Shown here piece after piece: positions 1 to 8,203 of a DNA stretch of 48,326 bases (positions are counted from its first letter, which is position 1; every line of letters begins with the position of its first letter). Position numbers and translations under genes: made by a program. Location: the NCBI GenBank assembly GCA_902801375.1, contig CADCIB010000028.1, positions 1 to 48,326 on the forward strand. Reading direction: 5' to 3'. The notes under the pieces were generated by a model that worked only from the letters and a program-made list of their open reading frames with translations, did not search any database and was not told the origin of the DNA. The stretch is from an uncultured Prevotellaceae bacterium. GTDB taxonomy: Bacteria; Bacteroidota; Bacteroidia; Bacteroidales; Bacteroidaceae.

Positions 1-24
1 CTGATAATTCCCGTATATCCCTGT

Positions 25-504
25 TTATTCTACACAATTCTCATTGAAATAATATAAAAAGGTGGCAAATCCTTCCATCGCCCACTTTTCTTCTTCTGCG
101 ATTTCCACCTGAAACCTGATTTCTGCCTTGGTGATGCCTCGCAGGTTTTTCAGTGAATGCAGATAGGCGGCCACACGTATTCTCTGCCCGGACAGCACGG
201 GCTGACCAAACTTCACTTTGTCAATGCCGTAGTTCACCATCATGCGCAGATTGTTCACCTGGATAATCTGGTTCCAGTGATATGGCAGCAGCGAAAGGGT
301 GAGAAACCCATGGGCGATAGTCGTATGATAAGGGCTTTCGGCCTTGGCCCGTTCCATATCCGTGTGAATCCACTGGTTGTCATAGGTAGCTCTGGCAAAA
401 GTGTCAATACACTCTTGCGTTATCACCATGAATTCTGAGGTGCCGATATGTTCCCCCTCAAGCCGTTTTAAGTCCTCGAAACTGTTTATAACCACTTTAC
501 TCAT
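25..504 (-). CDS. MaoC-like (R)-specific enoyl-CoA hydratase family protein
   Basis: A 159-residue single hotdog-fold protein of the MaoC dehydratase family, which hydrates or dehydrates enoyl/3-hydroxyacyl thioesters in the cytoplasm. The hydratase signature is visible: D42 and H47 lie in YDNQWIHTD, followed by IAHGFLTLSLLPY at about 63-75, the helix and strand that close the active site. The length fits a stand-alone MaoC protein. I start it at ATG 504, four bases after an AGGAC stretch; an in-frame extension to 543 runs through the -7 promoter box and is unlikely to be translated. It is a single gene read away from the neighbouring regulator remnant. The physiological substrate cannot be inferred from context. 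Confidence 0.88.
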   Translation of the reverse strand: MSKVVINSFEDLKRLEGEHIGTSEFMVITQECIDTFARATYDNQWIHTDMERAKAESPYHTTIAHGFLTLSLLPYHWNQIIQVNNLRMMVNYGIDKVKFGQPVLSGQRIRVAAYLHSLKNLRGITKAEIRFQVEIAEEEKWAMEGFATFLYYFNENCVE

Positions 505-540
505 TGTCCTGCATTCTAAAAAAAACTGCTTTTTTAGGTG

Positions 541-548
541 CAAATTTA
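541..548 (-). promoter_or_regulatory. Bacteroidota -7 box for the MaoC-like gene
   Basis: On the minus strand the octamer reads TAAATTTG, matching TAnnTTTG, 36 bases before the chosen ATG. No convincing -33 TTTG is present at the expected distance. Confidence 0.5.
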
Positions 549-688
549 GAGAAAAGTATCGAGAACGGCTGTTCTGAAAAGGTTAAAGATTCCGGCCTGG
601 TAGCCGTTCTTTTACATCGAGTACAACATCTGAGAAGTTGAGAACACCCGCAGATGAGACATACGTGTTGTTTACGATGCTTCTTCCC

Positions 689-1410
689 TTAATTGACAAA
701 GCCGAGGCTGTCGGAGATTTCCTTGATGCTCATCGTGGTACACTTCAGGGCGTGGCGCACATCCTCCACCACATACTGGTTAATCCACTCCGAGGCGGCC
801 TTGTTGCTATGGTGCTGACAGACCATCGTGAGGTATTTGGGCGTCACGGCCAGGTGACCTGCATAGTAACTCACCGGCCGGCGCTTCACGCTCTCTGCGG
901 CGAGCATGGAGAGGAAGCGGTCGAAGAGCGTGCGCCCGGAGGAGGGCCGCACGTCGGGCTGCCCCGTGAGCTGGCTCTCAAGCACCACGCAGAGGTCGAA
1001 GAGCAGGGCGCGGATGATGGCCTGCATCGTCTCGCGGCTGTAGGGACGCTCCGCCGGAGCCGTCATCTTATGGCAGATGAGGGCGTAGTAGAGGCTGAAC
1101 TGCGTCACCTCCTCGTCGGGCAGACGCACGATGTTCATGCGGCGCACGTAGACGGCGCTGTTCCATGTCTCGATGTTCAGGCGCAGCAGTTCCTGGATGA
1201 TGCGGTTGGAGAGGCAGAGTATCTTGCAGTCGAAGTCGGCAGAGAACATGAAACCTGAGAGCATGGCCCCCGGTGAGGAGAACAGCACCTCGTTCAGCAC
1301 AGGATAATGAGATTCTGGCTTGGAAGCCGCTGATACTGCTCTTCCAAGTGCCGCACATTGTCGATAATCATCACGTCGCCGTCGGTGTATCCCACTTCAC
1401 TGTTGTTCAT
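689..1410 (-). pseudogene. Degenerate AraC-family transcriptional regulator
   Basis: Remnant of an AraC-type regulator. The 5' part opens at ATG 1410 behind AGGAC and reads 38 residues, through RHLEEQYQRLPSQNLIILC, before a TGA at about 1295. The reading frame then changes and continues from about 1300 as LNEVLFSSPGAMLSGFMFSADFDCKILCLS, the usual second half of the sensor domain. Roughly 20 residues normally lie between these blocks, so a deletion plus frameshift is likely. The C-terminal helix-turn-helix domain starts normally (HLAVTPKYLTMVCQ...IKEISDSLGF) but stops at TAA 689, before the conserved end of the second helix-turn-helix (FxxYFKKHTGxSP). Neither other frame restores it. The gene is divergent to the TolC/HlyD/ABC-2 operon, the usual position for its regulator. 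Confidence 0.75.
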
Positions 1411-1442
1411 TATAGTCCTATATGATTGTCGTTTTTACGGCA

Positions 1443-1450
1443 CAAAGGTA
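1443..1450 (-). promoter_or_regulatory. -7 box upstream of the AraC remnant
   Basis: Minus-strand TACCTTTG lies 33 bases upstream of ATG 1410. It matches the Bacteroidota TAnnTTTG box, so the remnant may still be transcribed. A -33 TTTG at 19-21 bases is not seen. Confidence 0.5.
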
Positions 1451-1604
1451 GTCAAAATATTCCAATGTCAGTGTACCATACCGCATAAATATTGTTTTCT
1501 TTGGTAAGTATGCGCTATCCGATACAATGTCGGCGAAATCGGGAACAGCTGCGTATGGCGGATGATTGGTAATTTTGCCGCCGGAATTTTTAATAAGTAT
1601 TGAA

Positions 1605-3161
1605 ATGAAAAGACTATTGGCGGTTTTGTCATTTGTCATTTGTCAGTTGTCGTTTAGCGTAGCGCAGACGTTGCTGACGCTCGACAGTTGCCGGGCGATG
1701 GCGCTGCGGAACAATAAGCAGATGCGGGTGGCGGAGGTGAGGCGCAACGTGGCGGCTGATGTTCGCAGGTCGGCCCGCACTAAATATTTGCCGCACGTCA
1801 GTGCCTTGGGAGCCTACGAGCATACCAGCCGCGAAATATCCCTGCTGAGCGATGCACAGAAGTCGGCATTGGGAAGCCTGGGTACAACTGTGGCGATTGG
1901 TCTGCAAGGCAGTCTGGCGACTTACGCACAGATGCTGCCCGCAGCCATGCAGCAGCAGTTGGGCACCGACCTTGGGCAGGCCGCGACGGCCCTCAACGGC
2001 GCGGGCGAGCACCTGGTGGATGCGCTGCGCACCGACACACGCAACCTCTGGGCAGGCTCCATCCTGCTGACGCAACCCCTGTATATGGGCGGCGCCATCG
2101 TGGCAGCCAACAGGATGGCCGACCTCTCGGAAGAGATGGCGGCGAATGCGGAAGAGGCACAACGCCAGGCCACGCTCTACAGGGTGGATCAGACTTACTG
2201 GCAGGTGGTGTCGCTGGAACACAAGCAGCGGTTGGCTGAGAGTTACCTACAGTTGGTAAAGAAGTTTGATGCCGATGTTACGAAGATGGTGGGCGAGGGC
2301 GTGGCCACCCGCAGCGACGCGCTGAGTGTCAGCGTGAAGGTGAACGAGGCGGAGATGGCTCTCACGAAGGTTACTGACGGACTGACACTGTCGAAGATGC
2401 TGCTGTGTCAGATTTGTGGACTGCCAGTTTCGGAGAGTGAAAAGTTAATAGTGAAGAGTGAAGAAGGTTTAGCTCGGCGGCCCGAAGGGGAAAGCCAATT
2501 TGCTAGCGCACAAGGTGGCGAGGCTTCTATCGCGGCAGCAAATCGGCTTTCCCCTTCCAGCGCGGCAGCAGATTCTTCATTCTTCACTCTTCATTCTTCA
2601 TTTGAAAACCGCCCGGAACTGAGGATGCTTCAGAACACCGTGGACATTTCGCGCCAGGCAACGAACCTGATGAAGGCGGGCAACCTGCCGCAGGTGATGC
2701 TGACGGGCGGCTATGCAGTGTCGAATCCCAATACTTTCAACGGTTTCGAGCGGAAATTCAGCGGATTCTGGAATGTCGGGGTGCTGGTGCGTGTGCCTGT
2801 GTGGAACTGGGGCGACGTGAGATATAAGGTGAGAGCCTCAAAAGGGCTGACCGCCATCCGGCAACTTGAACTGGACGAGACACGCGAAAAGATAGAGCTA
2901 CAGGTCAGCCAGAGCTCTTTCCGTGTGGACGAAGCCAGGAAGCGGCTTGCATTGGCACAGGCAAGCATAGCACGCGCCGATGAGAACCTGCACACGGCCA
3001 ATGTCGGATTCAAGGAAGGTGTCATCACGCCCACCACGGTCATGGAGGCACAGACGGCATGGCTGCAGGCACAGTCGGAGCGGGTGGATGCAGAGATAGA
3101 GGTGCGCATGGCACATACCGACCTGAAGAAGTCGCTCGGAACACTTGGAAACAATCAGTAA
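1605..3161 (+). CDS. TolC-family outer membrane efflux protein
   Basis: A 518-residue outer-membrane channel subunit of a tripartite exporter. After a signal peptide ending near SVAQ (about residue 21) come the two OEP repeats: residues about 25-270 (TLDSCRAMALRNNKQMRVAEV..., then TQPLYMGGAI...) and about 330-515 (RPELRMLQNTVDISRQA..., PVWNWGDVRYKVRASK, TPTTVMEAQTAWLQAQSE). The start is ATG 1605, which begins the signal peptide; the longer in-frame start at 1566 would precede it with a non-signal stretch. Residues about 278-333 (DNA 2436-2603) are a low-complexity insert made from inverted repeats, and the signal-peptide core is encoded by heptamer repeats (1625-1652). It is the first gene of an operon with HlyD-like and permease genes, starting 17 bases before the next ATG. 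Confidence 0.9.
   Translation: MKRLLAVLSFVICQLSFSVAQTLLTLDSCRAMALRNNKQMRVAEVRRNVAADVRRSARTKYLPHVSALGAYEHTSREISLLSDAQKSALGSLGTTVAIGLQGSLATYAQMLPAAMQQQLGTDLGQAATALNGAGEHLVDALRTDTRNLWAGSILLTQPLYMGGAIVAANRMADLSEEMAANAEEAQRQATLYRVDQTYWQVVSLEHKQRLAESYLQLVKKFDADVTKMVGEGVATRSDALSVSVKVNEAEMALTKVTDGLTLSKMLLCQICGLPVSESEKLIVKSEEGLARRPEGESQFASAQGGEASIAAANRLSPSSAAADSSFFTLHSSFENRPELRMLQNTVDISRQATNLMKAGNLPQVMLTGGYAVSNPNTFNGFERKFSGFWNVGVLVRVPVWNWGDVRYKVRASKGLTAIRQLELDETREKIELQVSQSSFRVDEARKRLALAQASIARADENLHTANVGFKEGVITPTTVMEAQTAWLQAQSERVDAEIEVRMAHTDLKKSLGTLGNNQ
1625..1652 (+). repeat. Heptamer tandem repeat inside a signal-peptide sequence
   Basis: Four tandem heptamers, TTTGTCA three times then GTTGTCG, encode the hydrophobic core FVICQLSF of the TolC-like signal peptide. 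Confidence 0.8.
2436..2603 (+). repeat. In-frame inverted-repeat insert in the TolC-like gene
   Basis: A 168-bp (56-codon) segment bounded by opposed heptamer arrays: AGTGAAG-type units at 2436-2465 and TTCTTCA-type units at 2573-2603. An inner perfect inverted repeat pairs GAAGGGGAAAGCC (2484-2496) with its complement (2545-2557). It codes for residues of no recognisable domain between the two OEP repeats and keeps the frame. Confidence 0.78.
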
Positions 3162-3178
3162 AGAAAGGACATAAATAT

Positions 3179-4165
3179 ATGGTATCAGCAAAGAAACAGC
3201 ACAGGAACATCATTCTTGCCATCACCATCTTCAACATCTGCGTGCTGGTGGTGGTACTCATCGGCGTGTTTGCCACCGACGAAGGCTCAGAGCCCATCCA
3301 GGGGCAGGTGGAGGTAACCGAATACCGCGTGTCGGGCAAGGTGCCCGGCCGCATTTTCGAACTGCGGGTGCAGGAGGGCGACCATGTGGAGGTGGGCGAC
3401 ACGCTCGCCATCATCGACGCTCCCGAACTGCGTGCCAAACTCGAACAGGCGCAGGGAGCCGAGGGGGCGGCAGCGGCCCTGGAGCAGAAAGCGCGCAACG
3501 GCTCCCGCGAGGAGCAGATACGCGGTGCCTACGAGCAGTGGCAGCAGGCCAAGGCCGGGCGCGAGATTGCCGAGAAGTCATACCAGCGTGTGGAACACCT
3601 CTTCCAGGAGGGCGTGATGAGCGAGCAGAAACGCGACGAGGCACGTGCCAACTACAAGGCTGCCGAGGCCCGCGAGAAGGCTGCGCAGAGCCAGTACGAC
3701 ATGGCGGTGAACGGGGCCCGTGAAGAAGAACGGCGTGCCGCTGCAGCACAGACAGAACGAGCACGCGGAGCCGTCAGCGAGGTAAACAGTTACTTGGGCG
3801 AGACCGTGCAGATGGCACAGATGGCCGGCGAGGTGAGCAGCGTCTATCCGAAGGTGGGCGAGCTGGTGGGCACGGGCAGTCCCATCATGACCATCGCGGT
3901 GCTCGACGACGTGTGGGCCACGTTCAACGTGCGCGAAGACCGTCTGGCCCACCTGCGCATGGGCGACGAGTTCACCGCCTACATTCCCACCTTCGACCGC
4001 GACATCCGCATGAAGGTGTTCTACATCCAGCCGCAGGGCAGCTATGCCGTGTGGAAAGCCACCAAGGCCAATGGGGGCTACGACCTGCGCACCTTCGAGG
4101 TGAAGGCACGGCCGGTGGAAGCCACCGACGGTCTGCGCCCCGGCATGAGTATCATCATCAAATAA
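3179..4165 (+). CDS. HlyD/EmrA-type periplasmic membrane fusion protein
   Basis: A 328-residue adaptor linking inner-membrane transporters to the TolC channel. One N-terminal membrane anchor (about 12-32, ILAITIFNICVLVVVLIGVF) is followed by a biotinyl-lipoyl-like half (VSGKVPGRIFELRVQEGDHVEVGDTLAIIDAPE, about 50-82), an alanine/glutamate-rich coiled coil (about 84-205), then the second lipoyl half (AGEVSSVYPKVGELVGTGSPIMTI) and a beta-barrel. The start is ATG 3179, 17 bases after the TolC-like stop and preceded by AAAGGAC; the in-frame upstream extension overlaps the TolC-like gene and lacks homology. The next gene begins 4 bases after the stop. Confidence 0.9.
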   Translation: MVSAKKQHRNIILAITIFNICVLVVVLIGVFATDEGSEPIQGQVEVTEYRVSGKVPGRIFELRVQEGDHVEVGDTLAIIDAPELRAKLEQAQGAEGAAAALEQKARNGSREEQIRGAYEQWQQAKAGREIAEKSYQRVEHLFQEGVMSEQKRDEARANYKAAEAREKAAQSQYDMAVNGAREEERRAAAAQTERARGAVSEVNSYLGETVQMAQMAGEVSSVYPKVGELVGTGSPIMTIAVLDDVWATFNVREDRLAHLRMGDEFTAYIPTFDRDIRMKVFYIQPQGSYAVWKATKANGGYDLRTFEVKARPVEATDGLRPGMSIIIK

Positions 4166-4169
4166 GGAT

Positions 4170-5345
4170 ATGCAAAACTATCTCAGACTTATCGCAAAGG
4201 TCACACGGAGGGAATGCCGGATGCTGGCTCATCGTCCGGTGTTTCTCTTCGTGATGATCATCGCCCCGCTCACCTGCACGCTGTTCTTCACCTCGCTCAT
4301 GCAGGAGGGACTGCCCACCACCATGCCTGCGGGAATGGTGGACGAGGACAACACGGCCACCACGCGCAAACTGTGCCAGGTCATCGACGGGATGCAGCTG
4401 ACCGACATACGCTATAAATACCACTCTTTCAGCGAGGCACACGAGGCCATGCGCAGGGGTGACATCTACGCCTTCTTCTACATCCCGCCGGGCACAACGG
4501 AAAAGGCACTGGCCTCGCGCCAGCCCCGCGTGTCGTTCTACACCAACGACAGCTACCTCGTGCCTGCCAACCTGCTGATGAAGGAGCTGAAGACCTCGAG
4601 CGAACTCATCAGCCTGGCCATCTTCCGCGAGAAACTGCGGGCCAAGGGTGTGCGTGAGGAGGACATGCTGGCGTGGCTGCAGCCCATCGCCATCGACTGT
4701 CACCCCGTGGGTAACCCTACGCTCGACTATAACGTCTATCTGTCGAACATGGTGGTGCCGGGCATCTTCATCCTACTCATCCTCATCACCATAGTCTATA
4801 CCATAGGCTATGAATGGAAACAGCGCACACAGCGGGTGCTCTACAAGATAGCGGGCGAGTCGCAGACGGTGGCCATCATCGGCAAACTGCTGCCGCAGAC
4901 GGCCATCTACACGCTGCAGTTCTGGCTGATGGACTGGTGGTTCTTCGTGCATTGCGGCTTCCCGTGCCACTGCGGCATCGGCATGATGATGCTGCTCGGA
5001 CTGCTCACGGTGCTGGCCTCGCAGGGCTTCGGCGTGCTGCTCTTCGGACTGATGGCCGGTGCCATGCGCATAGCCCTTTGCATCTGCTGCCTGTGGGGCA
5101 TCCTGTCGTTCTCACTGGCAGGCTTCACCTATCCCGTCACAGACATGCACCCCGTGCTTCAGGCGCTTTCCGTGTGGTTCCCCCTGCGCCACTACTATCT
5201 CATCTATGTCAACCAGGCACTCGACGGTTTCCCCATCACCTACGTGTGGTCGTCGGTGGTGTGGCTCGTGGCCTTCTGTCTCTGTCCGTTAGTGGTGAAC
5301 TACCGCTACCGCAAGGCGTTCCTGCAATTTGAATACATGCCGTGA
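4170..5345 (+). CDS. ABC-2 type transporter permease (first of two)
   Basis: A 391-residue inner-membrane protein of the ABC-2 permease group (YhhJ/YbhR-like). One membrane segment at about 23-42 is followed by a large periplasmic loop (about 45-190), then a cluster of five segments (about 194-375) containing GIFILLILITIVYTIGYEWKQRT and the terminal FPLRHYYLIYVNQ typical of the family. The ATG follows AAGGAT, 4 bases after the adaptor gene. With the next gene it would form a heterodimeric membrane part of an exporter. No ATP-binding subunit is encoded in the operon, so either a distant ATPase serves it or the pair works differently. Confidence 0.87.
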   Translation: MQNYLRLIAKVTRRECRMLAHRPVFLFVMIIAPLTCTLFFTSLMQEGLPTTMPAGMVDEDNTATTRKLCQVIDGMQLTDIRYKYHSFSEAHEAMRRGDIYAFFYIPPGTTEKALASRQPRVSFYTNDSYLVPANLLMKELKTSSELISLAIFREKLRAKGVREEDMLAWLQPIAIDCHPVGNPTLDYNVYLSNMVVPGIFILLILITIVYTIGYEWKQRTQRVLYKIAGESQTVAIIGKLLPQTAIYTLQFWLMDWWFFVHCGFPCHCGIGMMMLLGLLTVLASQGFGVLLFGLMAGAMRIALCICCLWGILSFSLAGFTYPVTDMHPVLQALSVWFPLRHYYLIYVNQALDGFPITYVWSSVVWLVAFCLCPLVVNYRYRKAFLQFEYMP

Positions 5346-5380
5346 GGATTTACGATTTACATATTTACGATTTACGATTT
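5346..5380 (+). repeat. Heptamer repeats between the two permease genes
   Basis: The gap between the permeases holds GATTTAC twice, an 8-base ATATTTAC, GATTTAC again and a final GATTTGG. It is another degenerate 7-bp array of the kind seen elsewhere in the window. Confidence 0.7.
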
Positions 5381-5390
5381 GGCTACCGCA

Positions 5391-6566
5391 ATGAGAATAA
5401 CGAGAACTATACGCAATATATTTTACCACGAGTTGATGGACATTCTGAGGGATGAGGGCATTTGGCTCTTCATCTTCTTCGTGCCGTTGTTCTATCCGTT
5501 GCTCTATTCGTGGGTATATAACAACGAGGTGGTGCGCGAGGTGCCTGCCGTGGTGGTCGATGAGTGCGGCTCGGAGCGCAGTCGCGAGTTTATCCGCAAG
5601 GTGGACAGTTCGCCCGATGTGCGAATCGTGGCCCGCTGCCGCTCGGTGGAGGAGGCCCGCGGCTGGGTGATGCGCCATGAGGCTTACGGCATCTACCAGA
5701 TTCCCAGCCATTTCGACCTCGACCTTTTGCAACTCCGCCAGACCGTCGTGGCCCTCTACAGCGACATGAGTTCGATGCTCTACTACAAGGCGCTGCTGCT
5801 CAGTGCCACCGAGGTGTCGCTCGAGATGGACAAGGACATCCGCATCGAGCGCGTGGGAGCCGCCACCGCACGCGACGAGGAAATCACGCGGATGCCCGTG
5901 GAGTACGACCATGTCAGACTGTACAATCCGTCGAGCGGCTTTGCCTCGTTCCTCATCCCGCCCGTGTTGATGCTCATCCTTCAGCAGACGCTCCTGCTGG
6001 CCATCGGCATGCAGATGGGACGCACCCGCGAGCGCAACATGGGTTTCATCATCCCCTTCAACCGTCTGTATAAGCACCCCGTCACCATCGTCACGGGCAA
6101 AATGCTGGTCTATCTCGGCATCTACATCGTCATGGGCATCTATGCCTTCGCGCTCGTCACGCGGTGGTTCCAGCTGCCGCAGCTGGGCCACTACCTCACG
6201 TTCCTCTGCTTCCTCGTGCCCTATCTGCTGGCCTGCATCTTCCTGGCCATGACGCTCTCGGCACTCATCTACCGCCGCGAGGACTGCATCCTTATCTTCG
6301 TGTTCCTTTCGGTGCCCCTGCTGTTCCTCAGCGGCTTCTCGTGGCCCGAGTCGGCCATGCACCCCTTCTGGCGTGCCGTGTCGTGGTTCTTCCCCAGCAC
6401 CTTCGGCATGAACGGTTACGTGCGCATCACATCCATGGGCTGCTCGCTGCGCGACATCAGCACGGAGTGGCTCGCTCTCTGGGCACAGGCCGCCGTCTAT
6501 TTCACCACTGCCTGCCTGATGTACCGCCGCCACATCCTAAAGATGGTGAGGACGAAAGAGAGATGA
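5391..6566 (+). CDS. ABC-2 type transporter permease (second of two)
   Basis: A 391-residue paralogue of the preceding permease with the same plan: a membrane segment near 23-43 (EGIWLFIFFVPLFYPLLYSW), a soluble periplasmic stretch (about 48-180), and five to six segments from about 185 to 378, including SFLIPPVLMLILQQTLLLAIG and the FSWPESAMHPFWRAVSWFFPST signature. I start it at ATG 5391 (MRITRTIRN); the upstream in-frame codon at 5379 is TTG inside the heptamer repeat. It is the last gene of the TolC-HlyD-permease-permease operon and converges with the patatin gene, whose stop is 9 bases away. Confidence 0.87.
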   Translation: MRITRTIRNIFYHELMDILRDEGIWLFIFFVPLFYPLLYSWVYNNEVVREVPAVVVDECGSERSREFIRKVDSSPDVRIVARCRSVEEARGWVMRHEAYGIYQIPSHFDLDLLQLRQTVVALYSDMSSMLYYKALLLSATEVSLEMDKDIRIERVGAATARDEEITRMPVEYDHVRLYNPSSGFASFLIPPVLMLILQQTLLLAIGMQMGRTRERNMGFIIPFNRLYKHPVTIVTGKMLVYLGIYIVMGIYAFALVTRWFQLPQLGHYLTFLCFLVPYLLACIFLAMTLSALIYRREDCILIFVFLSVPLLFLSGFSWPESAMHPFWRAVSWFFPSTFGMNGYVRITSMGCSLRDISTEWLALWAQAAVYFTTACLMYRRHILKMVRTKER

Positions 6567-6575
6567 ATGGGACTT

Positions 6576-7421
6576 TCAATACAGAAATCCCAAGATCTCC
6601 CCCAATCTTTTCCTTGCTACGCGACGACCTATCTCATATGTCTGCCGCATACGCTGCCGGTCGTGGGAGATGCGGCCGATGGGGAGCACGTCATCGGGAC
6701 AGATGACGAGCGTTAAGCCCTTTATGGCCTCTTCTGCCACATAGCGCAGTTGTCTGTTATACATCTCGTGGCGTCGCGCCATGGCATCGGTCAGGTTGGG
6801 ATATTGCCGTAACATAACCCTTATGAAAGGCATCATCGGCATGGGCTTCTTTTCGTAACCTATCGGCTGGGTAAGCACCACTACATTCCTCTCATACCCT
6901 AACGACTGGAAATAGCGGAGAGGGATGGAGTCGGCTATACCACCATCGAGAAACTCCCGGCCTTCAATACGGACCGTCTTCGACACAATGGGCATCGACG
7001 AGGAGGCACGCAGCCATTCGTAGAGACTTGCCCCTCCGTGTTCTACTTGTTTGTAGAAGGCCTGCCCTGTCGTAACATCAGTAGCCACGAGATGAAACTC
7101 CATCGGATTGCGCTCGAAGGCCTCGTTGTCAAAGATGTCGAGCCTGTCAGCAATGGTATGGTAAGCAAATTCGGCACCGAAAAGATTACCTGTCGTCAGC
7201 CACGACCACAGGCTGCAATAGTGTCTGTCCTTGGCATACGCCAGATTATACCTCAGCGCGCGTCCGTTCTGCCAGCTCTTGAAATTGCAACCGAAGGCCG
7301 CTCCCGCTGAGACACCAATCATTCCGTCGAACGACACACCACTTTCCAGCAGCACGTCAAGCACGCCACAGGTGAATAGCCCTCGCATGGCTCCTCCTTC
7401 CAACACCAGTCCTGTCTTCAT
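6576..7421 (-). CDS. Patatin-like phospholipase family protein
   Basis: A 281-residue patatin-fold serine hydrolase (RssA/YjjU-like), expected to cleave acyl esters of phospholipids. The oxyanion loop GGAMRG is at 9-14, the nucleophile elbow GVSAG at 36-40 (Ser38), and the catalytic Asp in DGG at about 159, giving a complete Ser-Asp dyad. No signal peptide is seen, so it is probably cytoplasmic or membrane-associated. I start it at ATG 7421, which overlaps the stop of the upstream kinase-like gene as ATGA, implying translational coupling; a TTG 30 bases further up is in frame but inside that gene. The coupling suggests both act on envelope lipid. Confidence 0.9.
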   Translation of the reverse strand: MKTGLVLEGGAMRGLFTCGVLDVLLESGVSFDGMIGVSAGAAFGCNFKSWQNGRALRYNLAYAKDRHYCSLWSWLTTGNLFGAEFAYHTIADRLDIFDNEAFERNPMEFHLVATDVTTGQAFYKQVEHGGASLYEWLRASSSMPIVSKTVRIEGREFLDGGIADSIPLRYFQSLGYERNVVVLTQPIGYEKKPMPMMPFIRVMLRQYPNLTDAMARRHEMYNRQLRYVAEEAIKGLTLVICPDDVLPIGRISHDRQRMRQTYEIGRRVARKRLGEILGFLY

Positions 7422-7999
7422 CTCCGTGTTCTTTTGAAACAATAGTACCAACCATTGATTTTTATGCGGTTGATGTCAATCTGGGCGAAGTGGTAGCCAT
7501 CGTCACGCTTGTACACTAATGTATTATCGGGGTTGGAATCGGTAATAGTGATGCCCTTTTCCGCCAGTAGCCGACGAAACGCCGTATATCCTTTCGTCAG
7601 CATGTCGTGCTCGCGCGGCACCTTGACCAGTTTCCACATCCGTCGGAAGGGAATGTAAGGCAGATACTCCGAGATGAAATAACTGGTGTGGTAGAACCCC
7701 ATGCGATGAACCACAATATAAGCCACGGGGGGAGCCGTCTCAATACCCTGCCGCAACAGGTAATCGGCTTTCTCGTATGCTTGTTGTGCCTTGCTTTTCA
7801 AGATGGTAGAATAGAGCGCTTTCTTTATAAGAGGGACATTGACATATCTCTTCACAACAAAACTCTTCCCTCCGACGGAGATACGACCCACGAAATTGCG
7901 CCCGTCCTCATAAACCTGTTCATAGTTCACTTCGTCGCGTGGCACCTTGACGAGCATTTGTTCAAACTCGCCGAATGCTGGATTCATCTTTATTTGCAT
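7418..7999 (-). CDS. Lipopolysaccharide kinase-like (InaA/WaaP family) protein
   Basis: A 193-residue small kinase-fold protein resembling the Bacteroidales InaA/WaaP-type LPS kinases, which phosphorylate lipid A or inner-core sugar. A glycine-rich turn and lysine strand (ISVGGKSFVVKRY) are followed by IETAPPVAY and FISEYLPY. The catalytic loop reads ITDSNPDN: D154 and N159 fit the general-base Asp and metal-binding Asn, but the usual loop His is Ile. DINR follows in place of DFG. The start is uncertain: ATG 7999 or 7987 are best, since the -7 box at 8034-8041 places transcription start near 8027 and excludes the longer reading back to 8221. The stop overlaps the patatin start. Confidence 0.75.
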   Translation of the reverse strand: MQIKMNPAFGEFEQMLVKVPRDEVNYEQVYEDGRNFVGRISVGGKSFVVKRYVNVPLIKKALYSTILKSKAQQAYEKADYLLRQGIETAPPVAYIVVHRMGFYHTSYFISEYLPYIPFRRMWKLVKVPREHDMLTKGYTAFRRLLAEKGITITDSNPDNTLVYKRDDGYHFAQIDINRIKINGWYYCFKRTRR

Positions 8000-8033
8000 G
8001 TCCATTACCATTGTCATTCTGCCTATTTGGATG

Positions 8034-8041
8034 CAAAGATA
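8034..8041 (-). promoter_or_regulatory. -7 box for the kinase-patatin pair
   Basis: Minus-strand TATCTTTG matches TAnnTTTG and lies 34 bases before the chosen kinase ATG. TTTG occurs upstream but at only about 14 bases, shorter than the usual 19-21. Confidence 0.55.
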
Positions 8042-8203
8042 ACGCAATCTTGCCGCAAACCGGTGTTCTGGATTTCCTGGGAATTGTATGATACGGAAAA
8101 CATTGGTCATCCAGACCATCATTTCTTCCATCCGGAGGAAGGACTCTTGGAAATTCTTCCGATATTTGCAGTCTAAAATGAGCATGGATATAAATTTTAC
8201 CAA

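Noticed and set aside
689-1410. AraC regulator broken only by a sequencing error
   Set aside because: A single-base error could explain the frame change near 1300 but not the missing sensor residues or the premature end at 689, where no frame restores the domain.
3059-3178. N-terminal extension of the HlyD-like protein
   Set aside because: It overlaps the conserved end of the TolC-like gene; the membrane anchor begins after ATG 3179.
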